DNA of 64,000 nt from assembly GCA_946803715.1 (NCBI GenBank), contig CAMPET010000143.1, forward strand, positions 49,753-113,752. The letters run 5' to 3'. The notes beneath the pieces are model-generated. The model saw nothing but the letters and a program-made list of their open reading frames with translations, was not told the origin of the DNA and ran no database searches. The stretch is from Beroe ovata (lineage: Eukaryota; Ctenophora; Nuda; Beroida; Beroidae). Position 1 is the stretch's first letter; each line of letters starts with the position of its first letter. A program made the position numbers and the translations under genes. Positions 22,591 to 35,317 of the stretch are shown in pieces.

Positions 22591-25500
22591 GTAAGCATAA
22601 ATCTGATAATGTAGATTTTTGCATTACCTATAGTATACTACTATAGGCATTAGCTACCGAATATGGAATGAGATTGCGTTTGACAACCTCTCTTACATTG
22701 AACAGATGAACAAGTTGCCAGAAATGAGTGCGATCAGTGGGATTGGGCTGAGTGGGGTGAATGCTCAGGAACTTGTTATGATCATGTGGCTGGGCGCAAC
22801 ACCCGGACACGTCATAAAGTTTTCAAGGACTCACAAAGCAAGTGTGCAGACCTGGTAGACACAGAGGAATGTGGGAATATGCCCTGTTCAGGTTTGTCTC
22901 ACCAATTCAACGACCAACATCTTTCATAATGGATTGGTCGGTTGTGCATCCCATGTGATTCAAAAGCATTGATGTTTATCAAGACTAGGTACTCGACGGG
23001 CTCCCTAGTTTCTATCATAATTTGGCATTCTCTCTTTTATTATTATTACTAGAACACCCGTCAAGTGGGCGAGCTACACTCAATTTCGGATACTTAGTGA
23101 AAAAGAGAAATTTGAATTTAAGTATTTGAATGAGTAAGCTTCAAAATTGAAACGTCTTAAAACAAACAAACAACGAAATGACATTAACAGTGGCGCGCGC
23201 CCACTTTCACTAAATATGCACGTGCAACTCCTACGTCGTGTAGCAACGCGCACTAAATTAATGTATCCTATATCGCATAGTCGTTTTCGTCGGCAATTTT
23301 TCCAACTTCCGACGCCGATTACAAAAAATCTAAGGCCTAATTCAAAAATCCGAAATGATGTTCGACAGCGGAATCGGTTTTTCTACCACCTTGCGAAAAA
23401 TCCCGGCTCTCCAACTCCATTTGGTCGAGTTATTTGCACACGCGCTTAAAGTGCATCTTTCCTTAATAATAGGCAAACTAGAGAACCCGCCAAGTGGGCG
23501 TGATTAACTACTCATTGAGTCATTGGACACGACAGCGGGAAATATTTGAAACGACAGCCGACAGTAGGTAACACGTCATTTACTTGATACATGAAAAAGA
23601 GTGCACGCTGAACAATTAACCCTCACAATGTGAGAGCGTGCATTATTTTCCATGTTGGAGACATAAAATCTATGAAGGAGCACCATCACAGTGGTTTATT
23701 TTGTTCATTTCTTCAAAGTTTTCAACCGCCACCCAAAGTTTATGATTACCAAGTTGAATTTCGTAAAGTGGCACCACGTTCATTGACAATACAAAGTATT
23801 TCACCGTACGTCCGAAGAAATGTACTGAAAAGCTAAGCAACAACTCAAGAAAGTATGAGCATTGCTTAATCAGCACGATGTTCGTTTCCCCATCAGCAGA
23901 AAGAGAGCAACGTAATGGAAGTAGCGTCTTCATAAATGAGCTTCAGCTGATCACTCTATCTCGTGCACGTGCAACTTCTACGCTACAATAGCAACACGCG
24001 CAGATTGCAAAATAGTGTCACTTTTGTCTACAAAGAAACGAAAGACGCCTGTCTACAAAGCACGAAAGACGCAAAGCAATAGATGGACTCTGTGCGTTCA
24101 CTGCGTTCGTGTTGCTATGGAAACGTATGAGTTGCACGTGCAAAAAGTAGTAGCCTGTAGTCTCATTTCTTATGGTGCTGTTTTGATGACGTTGCTCTCT
24201 GCCAGTTGATAGGAGAGACAAGAGTTGCACGTGCAGTTTGATGCGCGCGCATTGCGCAATGACAGTAAGATGTCTCGAATAATGTTTCTGTTTAGCACTG
24301 AATCATCGACTGCACTGGATAACGTGTTGCTGTGATCGTTGTTGATTTGGATTGAAGCTGCATTTGCCATCTTTCACAATACGTTAGACGTTGATCATCT
24401 GATGCATTGATGTTAGTCATGACTTGTAAGCGGGCTCCCTATAGTCCCTATAGTCCCTATTATAATTTGACATTCTCTCTTTTATAGCGTGTTGCTATGG
24501 TAGTGTATGAGTTGCGAGTGCAAAAATTAACCGCCTGTAGGCTCATTTATTAAGGTGCTGTTTCGATTACGTTGCTCTCATTGTTGATATGGAAGGCAAG
24601 AGTTGCACGTGCAGTTTGATGCGCGCGGAATTACAGTCAGATCTCTCGAATATTGTCTCTGTTTTAATTTTGCACTGAATCATCGACCAAACGGCACACA
24701 CACTGGATGACGTGTTGCAGTGATTGTTCTTGATCTGGAATCTGGATCCGGGCTACTACGTCCAACATCTTTCACAATACGTTTATTTAGTCGTTTCACT
24801 ATCTGATGCGTGACTACCTGAGTAATTGACGGGCTCCCAAGTCTCTATTATAATTTGGCATTCTCTCTTTTATTATGGAGGTTTTTGTGCGTTCACGGCG
24901 TACTGCGAGTTGCTATGGAAGCGTATGAGTTGCACGTGCAAAAAGCAGAAGCCTGTAGGCTCATTTCTTATGGTGCTGTTTCGACTACGTTGCTCTCTGC
25001 CTGTTGATAGGAGAGACAAGAATTGCACGTGCAGTTAAATGCGCGCGCAATGACCTTGAGATCTTGCATGATATGATTATTGTTTTTGTTTTGCAGTGAA
25101 TCATCGACCACACCGACTGCATTACGTGTTGTTGTGATCACTCTTGATCTGGAATCTGGATTTAAGCTACAATTGAAAGTTTATCACAATCTACGTAACG
25201 AGATGCACGTGCAAGTAACCGGTGCTATGGTAACATTGTAGAAGCTAACAGCTGCAGGAAGCTCATTTCTGATGATCATGCTTCGATTACGTTGTCCTCT
25301 CTGTTGATAGGAATTCAGCAATGGTGACTTTACTCTTGAGGTTTAGGCTTTGGGTGTACTTTTTGGTTTTTGGTCTATTTTATACGCTAAAATACGTAGT
25401 TTTTGTCAACAATTATGCTACACAAATAAACGGGAGTCAAACAGCTGGTCAAATACAATCATCTCTCTCATGGGGAGTATTTCGTTTCCCGGATGTGACA

Positions 25501-28500
25501 TTAAATGTGACGAATAGGAAGTCGGTCTCAATGAGGTTAGTCTCGCAGGTGATTCTGAGGCCTTCATCTTGAAAAATTTTTGTCACCTGTAACTGTAGAA
25601 TGAAAGAAGAATGCCCACTTGGGGAAAATGCCTTGAAAGTTCTCTTGTGTACGAAGCAAAACTCATCACGGCACAAAACACCTACCACTACATCGGTCTT
25701 ACTGAGGGAAGTTTCAAAAAACGCTACAGCAAGCACAAGACAGACTTTACCCACGCAAGCTACTCCAATAGCACAGAACTCAGCAAAAATGTCTGGGAGC
25801 TGAACAACAAGGGAATAGACTACTCCATAAAATTGAGAATAGCCAAGAAAGCGAGGGCATTCTGTGGTGGGGGCAAATGTGATCTCTGTCTCACAGAAAA
25901 GCATCTTATCTTGAAGTCATAGCTGGAAAACCTCCTAAACACTAGAAACGAACTCATTTTAAAATGCCGCACAGAAATAAGTTTATTTTAAAACGTAAAT
26001 TATAGAGTTTTCCTATTTACCAAATATTACGTCATGCAATGTTTTTATGAAGGAGCATTGGAGAGTTGATCATTTCACCTTGTACATTTATAATCGTTAG
26101 CCCTGATGGTTAAGCGGAATATAAATACTTTCTTATTATTATTATCATTATTATTATTCCAACGAAGTCGAGCACTGTTTTGCGAAATTCTTCCGAAAAT
26201 TTTAATAAGGTGCAGTGGATATAAGGAGCTTTTGCACTCTCGGTATAGTCAGGGAAATTGAGTAGCTATGATAGAACAGCCTTGTCAGAGCTGCATCAGT
26301 GGGAGTGGGTTCATGATTGCCAAGCGTTGCGATAATACAGATTATAATTAGTGTGAAATAATACGAAAATAATGTGCGAATGATACGTAAATAGTGAGAG
26401 ATAGTATGGCACAAGGATGAGATAATACGAAAAAGTGCGAGATTATACGAAAAGTGTGGGGAAACATGCAAAATAAAGAAAAAACACATGTTACTACACC
26501 AGATATATCCGCCACCTCATTGATATAGAAATATTTTTGACCTCACTTTGCTCTGTCCAATGGCAGGTAATGAGGAAGAATGCTATGGAATGTGGAGTCA
26601 GTGGTCAGTATGCTCCACAGAATGTGGCATGGGGCAGGAGCATCGTATCAGGGATACGATGAGACAGGTAGACAGTGCTGGGAACACATGTTATGATGAA
26701 AAGGAGTATCTTTACGAGGAGAGAGAATGTATCCACAACAATCCATGCAAAGGTTCAGTATATACTTGATATCATCTGACGAACTTTTAAATGAGTCATT
26801 TATCATGTGCTTATCATCCAAGAAGGTATCTAGTCAATTTTTGTTGCATACAAAGTTTAAAGTTTTAATCGCTGTTCCCATAAATCGTTGTTCCGATCGC
26901 AGTGGATTGCTTAGTAGGAGAATGGGCAAACTGGGAACCGTGCTCCCAAGAGTGTGGTATTGGGCGAACGAGACGAGTTCGGCAAATCATTATGTCGCCT
27001 CAGAATGGTGGACAGGACTGTCCAGATTTATTCGAGACAAAGGAGTGTGAGGAGAAATCCTGTCCAGATCCTCATATTTGTGAAATGTCCTCCTGGACAG
27101 AATGGTCTTCTTGTTCATCTGGATGTGGTGGAGGGAAGTCAGTTCGGTTCCGTTCAATAACCCGTCACCCAGTTGACATCACAGCGGCGTGCCCTCTAAC
27201 AGAACAGTACAAGAAGTGTAATGAAGATCCTTGCCCTGAGGATATTGAGGATGATCAGGTGATTGACTGTGAAGTCACCAACTGGGCTCCTTGGTCAGCA
27301 TGCAGTAAGCTGTGTGGGAATGGTATTCAACACAGGTTCAGGGTTATTGTGAGGAAACCCAAGAATGGAGGGCAGGGCTGTGGTACTCTAGAAGAAAACA
27401 AACCCTGTGATGCAGGATTTTGTTACGGTATGTTGACATCCCCTTCTATACCTCTGACTTGTACTCTATACCTATCGTTTCTGAAAATTATTATGATAAA
27501 ATATAACCACCAGCCCCTTATGTTCAAAAACAGTAATGTTTCTCTAGCAATTATTATATTCCTTGTAGATTAGGTATTAGGTGTCTGATTTTTTCAGTCG
27601 TTACCGTCTAAAATACTACTCTTAGGAACGTGTGGATTGACATCCTGGACTGAGTGGTCTGGTTGCTCTAAAGCTTGTGGTGAAGGGACACAAAGTCGAT
27701 ATCGCTACATCAGGCATGCTGATGATCCAGATATTTGCCCATCACTGACTGAAATAAAGCCGTGTGTCATCAGAGAGCTGTGTCCTACTAATCCTGCAGA
27801 TGATGATTCATGGAAGAATAAAGAAGGTGACGAAAACTCTAATTACCAGTAGATGCCTGTATCAGCTAGTGATAATTGAATCACTAGCTGTTCAATGTTC
27901 ATGCAGCAAGTATCCATGTTACCATGAACTCTCCCTTATTACATTACCCAAACCTGCACAGCACGAGACTGCGAAGTGTCGCAATGGTCAATGTGGACAG
28001 TGTGCACAGTGACATGTGGGGTGGGTGGTGAGCAACAGCGGTTCAGGGAAGTCGTTCACTCCCCATCGGGAACTGGGAAACAGTGTCGACATCTGGCTGA
28101 GGAGAGATTTGGGTGTAATGGAAATGTGCCGTGTCCAGGGCAGACAGGTTAGGTACCATGGGGAATTGTTGCATATAGTATCATTGGACACTACATAGCT
28201 GCAGCTACGTGTCGATAATGACATAGGAACAAGGGAACAGATCCACCAATAAACCCAACACTTAGGAACGTGTAACATAGGACAGTGGTCTGAATGGTCG
28301 GAGTGTTCAGTGAATTGTGGCGAGGGTTTACAAACGCGGACCCGCCCAATTATCCTACACTCGGAGGGTGCTGACTGTCCCCCTGTTGAGGATACCAAGT
28401 ACTGTGTGAGGGAGTCGTGTGCTATGGCTGGGTCCACCTGTGAAATGGGGCAGTGGTCCGAGTGGAGTGAATGCGATTCAAAGTGTGGCAAAGGTACTTC

Positions 28501-31500
28501 TTGTATTGTCTACCAATTGAGAATAAGGATAAATCTATCCCAGATTATCTTTTTAGTTTTTCAATACTTGTTAATCACCTCTTGTTGCCCTCAGGAATTC
28601 GGACTAGGTCTAGAGATCTCAAGAAAGGGGGTCGCATTTCTTGTCCTGCACTTGAGGATGCGCAACCTTGCCTTTCTCAGTCTTGCGATGGTGAGGCTGG
28701 GGTAGAGAAATATCCTCATAAATTGACCCTTCCACTCATCTTTACACAACTAATTGAACTTGATAGACTTACCCTTAACTTACTAAACCATATCACTAAT
28801 TATTGTAAACTTGCTCCCATACCTCAGGTGTTAAGGACTATGGCAGCCAGATGATCTACTCAGAGAAGTTTGGCAGATGTCTGACTGTCAAAGAGACAGA
28901 CAGCAATATAATGCTGCTCCTTGATCAGTGTGATCTGAGTGGTATGTTGACAACCTGAACTGTCAGTAGATATCTGATACTCAAGGAAAATATTGATATA
29001 ATTTGAGTAAGCTTAAAGCTACTACCTTTACATAATAGAATGATCGATCCTGACCTGATCGATCCATGATAGATCCCACCTTGTACAACCTGGTACAACC
29101 TCCTTTAATCAGCAGGTCCCATTTTCAGTTTACCAAACCTGTGTGACACATAGTGTCGTATAGTGGACAGTGATGACACGTTATATCGTGTCCAGTAGAG
29201 TAGCTGTTGGCTGGACAAGCCTGACATCGTCCCTCCCCACCTATGTACTTGTTCTTTGTGCACCGTTCTGTGTGATGCAAGGACATAGACATTGAAATGT
29301 TTGTCAGTAATCAGACTGAGGATTAAACTCTCATAATAAGAAGACATGACTGATTGGGTTGACTTCAAAATTTTCCCATACTACCCGAACAACTGAGCCA
29401 GCAATGTGCGCTGTTTTCACTGTAAAAGAAGATTTATAAGTGTAGTTTTCTAATAGAAAGAGGATTGCTGATTACTCACTTGATAACGAATATAATGCAC
29501 CATGGTTTGTAAGAGGTCTCCCAAATGACAGGAACACATTATCGCCCATCCCTGGCTTATCAAAGGGGAAACTTGCCATTTCCAGCGGGGACTTGGGATC
29601 GAGGAGATGTACCACGATATTAGTGCCATTGTACATGACTAGCAGGGTCTGTAGCATCTGGAGCTTAGCACGAAGGTGTTTGCGAAGTATCCTCTTGTGG
29701 TGTGGGTTATGCGGTGGCCCCATACTTCCCCCAATGTCCAGCACACCTCGCAAGTCCCATGTTATTGACATGTGACCAAGATAGCGCAACGTAGAGTCAT
29801 CTGCTGAAGATTTTTTTCTATTTCATAGATTTCTTTATTACATCATGAGTCAGGACGTTCTGGTTGAGCTGGGAATGATGTAGGTTTACCTGATGAGGTG
29901 TAGAAGTCAATGACATAGACCCACTCCGACTCTTGTTTCATTAGCCGTAACATGATATTTTGCTGGAGTATGTTCCATGGTAAAGGACACATGGATTCTG
30001 ACATGCTACATCCTGTCCAGGTTGAGTTACAGTCACAGTCGCACAATGACCACCCTGAGAGGAGGGGTGGAGTCTGTTCTAGAAAGGCATCAAGGAGCCA
30101 CTCTGCACTCAACAATTCTTTATCAATTTCATGTGATGGTATATATTTACTAACTCGGGTTAGGATAAGAGTGGTATATCCCAACATCAGCATGGATTCC
30201 CATCGTCTGACTGTTCACGTGACACGAGTACTCGGTCCAACCCTCGTGGTTTGCCAGGTGCTGTAGATCGCTGCGAACCTTGTATACTCTGTTGACCACT
30301 GGCTGTGAAGCTTTAGACAGTGTTCTGCCTGTGACCTGCCTTGATACAACGCTTGTTACACACTGCGATGTTTCTACCACTTCATCACCTTCTGCAGAAT
30401 GGTTTAGGGAAATTAGGAGACTAATTATGTAATTATCTATATCATGGACACCCGGTGACAAACAAGATTCTATTTAACCTAATTAGTTGAAATAACCCGC
30501 CTTTCCACATCATACTATGATGACATGATGTGTTATCTATGATGATCATAGATCACAATTGTACCCCTAACCTTTCCATGTGAGACTCTGGCATGAGTAA
30601 TCATTTTGATACGTGGTCTGTAGGATGCAGTACAAGGTTTTCCTCTGACCCACTTGTATCTGGAGGTTCCCTTCAATAGACATCTCTGAAGGGAGAAGGA
30701 GTGAAATCATCAACTTTATTTCCTTATCGAGGACAAATACCTACCTAAGTGCCTAGTTGGGGATTTTCCCGTTTTAATAACAGTCAAGACTTACACTTAC
30801 TGTAGATTTTGAGTTCAAATTCCACCATGCCGACCTCAACCCCGTTTCTCAGCAACTTAGCAGAAAAGATCCGTGGCTCGTTCAAATGGCTGAAAACCTG
30901 CCGATATTTAGGAGCCAATCACCAAATACCTACATAAGTCAAAGATCTGAATTCAAATCTCAACTATTTCCAACTGTAGCGTCTTAGACTTTACCCTGTT
31001 GACGATAACTGGTGGTATCACCAAAGTGTGGGCCAATATATCAGTCCGTGCTAGCATCGTGCTGGGTCTTTGCTTGATCTTGTAGAGCCGCGATCCTTTA
31101 CCTACCCTCACTCCGTCATTGCTAAACCACTCAAGATCAAACTCTCTTCTCTGGAGATTAGATAGTGGCACGGGACTGACCGCCACGACTCTCACCCGGC
31201 TCTCCGTGTTGTATTCAGTCTCCTCCACGTGTGAAGTGAGAGCTGGATGAAATGGGGAATTATAGATGATAGTGATAGTCATTTGGTAGTGATAAGAAGT
31301 GGAGTGTTAGATAAATCCTCTATGTTATGCACTAAGAAAAATGTTAGAAATGATGCAAATTACCGATCTCCTCGCTCTTTTCATTGGTTTCTTCCTCTTC
31401 TTCACAAGTTGCACTGAAATAAATCATATTGCTGAGTGTCACCCGTGACGCTATGACGTCATAGTAATATGTTAAGGAGGAAGTGTCGTGAAGCAAGGCC

Positions 31501-34500
31501 GACCCTCCGTGGTCACTCACACGTGGTCACTCACACGTGATCACTCACACGTGGTCACTCACACGTGTTCAGCTGTATGACAGATGGCTGGGATCCTCAG
31601 CTCTGCCTCCTCTCCCCAGTACACACACCTCTCCGCCCCAGCTGACATTTTAGTCCATGGAAATGCCACGTCCCTCAATTTATTAGTCACGTGACATGCG
31701 CATTCTGTCACGTGACATGTACAGTTATCGCAGGGTGTGTGGGGAGTGAGGGGTTCTCTACCACAGGATAACTCTACCTGGGTCATTATGTGAATAGGAA
31801 CAATGTTAGAGTTCGAACAAGCGTGTCGCCGGGATTCGAGTCAATGACCATATTATTATTCCGTGTGGATCGATGTCGGTATCTCTGTATCTGATGAATA
31901 TTATATATCCTCACCCGTAGTATCGGTGTCATCTCACATCTCCCATCCTCACTATCCTCACTATCCTCATTATCCTCACTATCCTCACTATCCTCACTAT
32001 CCTCACCATCCTCACCATCCTCACTATCCTCACTATCCTCACTATCCTCACTACACAGTTCAACTCTACACACCCCTCCCCCCGATACAGTGACCCTCCT
32101 CACAGCATCAGTCACCACACGCCGTGTCGACATGCTCTCCACAGCACACTCATCCACAGCGAAATTGCCCGAGTTGTCCGAGCATGAGAACTCCAGTACT
32201 CGATCTGTGCTGCTGGTGTCAGCTGTGCTGGTGTCAGCTGCGCTGTTGGTGTCCACTGTGGTGTTGTCAGTGATTTTGTAAGCGCTCATGTCAGTGTTTC
32301 TGGTGTCAGTGGTTCTGGTGTCACTTTCCTTATTGATGTAGAATGTTAACTTCTTCCTGGGTTCGTTGTCTCCTGAGTATTAAACATCTTAGTTGTTTTT
32401 GAAATTACCAGGATCCAACATTTTGAGAGTAACTTGAATCTATATTCTGGAGTCGCTAGTTTTTACCTCGATAATTAGTCGCGTCCATGGTATAGGTATG
32501 TTGGGCTATGAAGATTAGTGTCAGGATGATTGCCATATTGTACCTCTTACTAACTGTGCAGGATTTGGTAGAGTGAGAACTTGGTAATCGATCAATCAGT
32601 CAACCATCAATCAATCAATAAACCATAAATCAGTCAATCAATAAACCATAAATCAATCAATCGATCAATCAATCAATCAATGAATCAATCAATAAACCAT
32701 AAATCAATCGATAAATCACTCAATCACTCCACAACACGTCCCTAGACAAAGGACAGGAGTGGATATGGACGGACGAAGGGAAACTCTACTCTGTAACGCG
32801 GGAGCAGTGTCTCGACTTCAGACCAAGTACACCGGTAAAGAATGGAATGTTCGATTACAAGAGCTTCACGTTTACCATGTGTGGTGATACGCAGGCAAAG
32901 TAAGTCATGGAAATTCTGGAAATTTGTTAATACGGAGCTCGTTTCATTTCGTGAAGAATCAGTAAATAATCAGAGATATGATAGGTGCAGAACACGAAGA
33001 CGCGCTAGTACCTAGCAACTGTGGTCTGTCGCATTTCGAGTCACTAAACTAGGCCAGCTAAACCCTAATTAGCCATAGCCGTAATTGTACATTCCAACCA
33101 ACGCAATGAATGGCTGCTATGCGCTGACTGTTTTGTCATTATAAATGCGCATATTTCATAGCTCCCACTTATTATATTGAGTATGCTATGTAATAAACCA
33201 CAGAAAATTCTATGGAATAAACTAAGTTTAGAAGTATGTGCTGATTTGCTAATCAACAACTTACTTTGAGTTATTAAGATCTCTACGTTAGCGTGGGAAC
33301 TTTTCTAACCTCTCAACAAACGAATCCAAAGTCTCAACTTTAGAATTGCATGGACATCATCTTTAGAAATACTGGATGTTGATTTTTTGATTTAAGGATT
33401 TACATAACATATGGAATAATTTGTATCATCAGCAGTTACCCACTGCAGATGTAAGGAATGTGTCTTATTGCAGGCTATCGTGTTCGGGGCAGAGGATCAC
33501 GGTGACAAGAGATGGGGATGAGGTGTGTTTGTCACCTCTGGAGGCAAAAACTGGTATGACGATTGTCACAGTGGTTGGAGTGGAAGGCTGTGGAGGAGAT
33601 GAGCAGGTATGAGCAAGAGAAGGAGAGGGAACAAGCAATACCTATGTGAAGGGTGACTCAGTGATTCTTCCAACAATTTATTGATGATAGATGTCAGAAT
33701 TGTCTGTACTCTGAAGTGCTGATTGAAGTAGGACTAGGGTCTAGGAGGGTGGGTAGAATCTCACAGACCACAGTATGCACCCAGTTGTATATTTATGATG
33801 GGGTTTACTACACCAATCTCCCCAGGACTTGATAAATATGATGAGTCGTGACGCGATCTGTAATCACTCCTCTCTACAACCAACACAATCACCTGATCCG
33901 GTGCTAGGGTGTAAATGGCAGAGGGGTCCAATGATACAGTGCCCTCCGTGAGTATTTCCTTTTCCCCCTCGAGTCTCCACATAGAAATGCCCCTCCTCCT
34001 TTATCAGACCTCAAGAATAAACTCCCCCGCCGCTTTCACCCCCTCCCCACATTATCCCTCTCAAACCCTCTTCCCCTCCCAAATTCTACACCCCTCACAC
34101 CCCCACCCTCCCTCCCGCAGGAAGAGCAGGTTGGCCCGTGTCCAAGTCGTGGACGACACAGTGGCGGGCGAGTGTTGTCCGGACGAGAGCGTATCGTCCG
34201 GAGTGTGTCGTATCACACAGGAGAGGGAGTGTCCGGGGATGATGGTCGCTGCCGGGCTCACATTTGTCCGCAGTGAGCAACGACATTTACGATGCTGTGA
34301 GAGGTAGGGATACCCCTGCACAATGACTGGGAAATAGTGGGAATACTGTAGTGTGAGGGGTAGGAAGTACTCAGCAGTTTGCACAATGGTTCGGTTATTC
34401 TGAGATAGGCAAATAGCGTGAGATACATGTACCTACTGATCTGGAAGTTGGGAATACTGTAGTACGTGGAGAGAGTTGCTAACTCTCACTAACTTGCGGT

Positions 34501-35283
34501 TGCAAAGTTAGGGATCCTATGCTATCAAAAGATGTCGTGGGAGGTTGGGATAAGCAAAGAAACATTCACATATAGGTGGGGTTGGAAATAACAAGCTTCT
34601 TTGAACTTTGCACTGCAAAGGTTAAACTGAAAACGCGGTATGTGGGTACCTACACACAGATAGCGGTGTTCACACACCATGAAACAAGGGGGGAATATGG
34701 AGCGTTATTTCTGTACATTCATCCCAAATAGTGGTGACAGTTGGAAATCGCTGTGAATAGGACGTTATTAGCGAGTATGTTAAGTGGATTATAATGAGAA
34801 TTAAGTTGTTAATTATTTTACTATTTTGGTCTGTGATCACGTATTCCAGGGTTGAGGGTATTCAGGGGAAATTAACTCGAAGTGAAATCTCCAATACCTA
34901 TTATTATTTTTGTATTTTGAGCAATTGGGACTAGTAGTTTAAACTAAATGAGACATAATTCAAAGCAGGGATCATTAAAAATATACAACGTACCTACTAA
35001 AATAATGTGAGATAGAATACATTCAATCCCGTACACGATTTAGAATGACGTGACTGTCTGTGTAACTCAGGTAGTCGCGAGTACTTCAGTATAGTCTTTA
35101 GTGTCTATGTCTGTGTGTGTGTCTGTATGGGTGTGTGTCTGTGTATGTGTGTCTGTGACTGTGTCTGCGTCTGTGTGTGTATGTGTGACACACATACACA
35201 CACATACACACACAGACAGTATGTGTGTGTGTGTGTGTGTGTGTCTGTGTGTGTCTGTGTGTGTCTGTGTATGTGTATGTGTG

Positions 35284-35317
<34 letters not shown>

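Noticed and set aside
25449-25904. 151-codon minus-strand frame
   Set aside because: Antisense of the GIY-YIG retroelement text on the plus strand.
28942-28958. Gene end by read-through at 28956-28958
   Set aside because: It leaves the ricin-like domain cut in half and ignores a good GTATGT donor. Kept only as a possible short isoform.
29116-29154. Alternative last exon for the TSP1 gene ([12 protein letters not shown] then TAG)
   Set aside because: Splicing would fit in phase, but the stretch overlaps the Cys-rich last exon of the minus-strand gene, and the exon at 32746 completes the ricin-B pattern far better.
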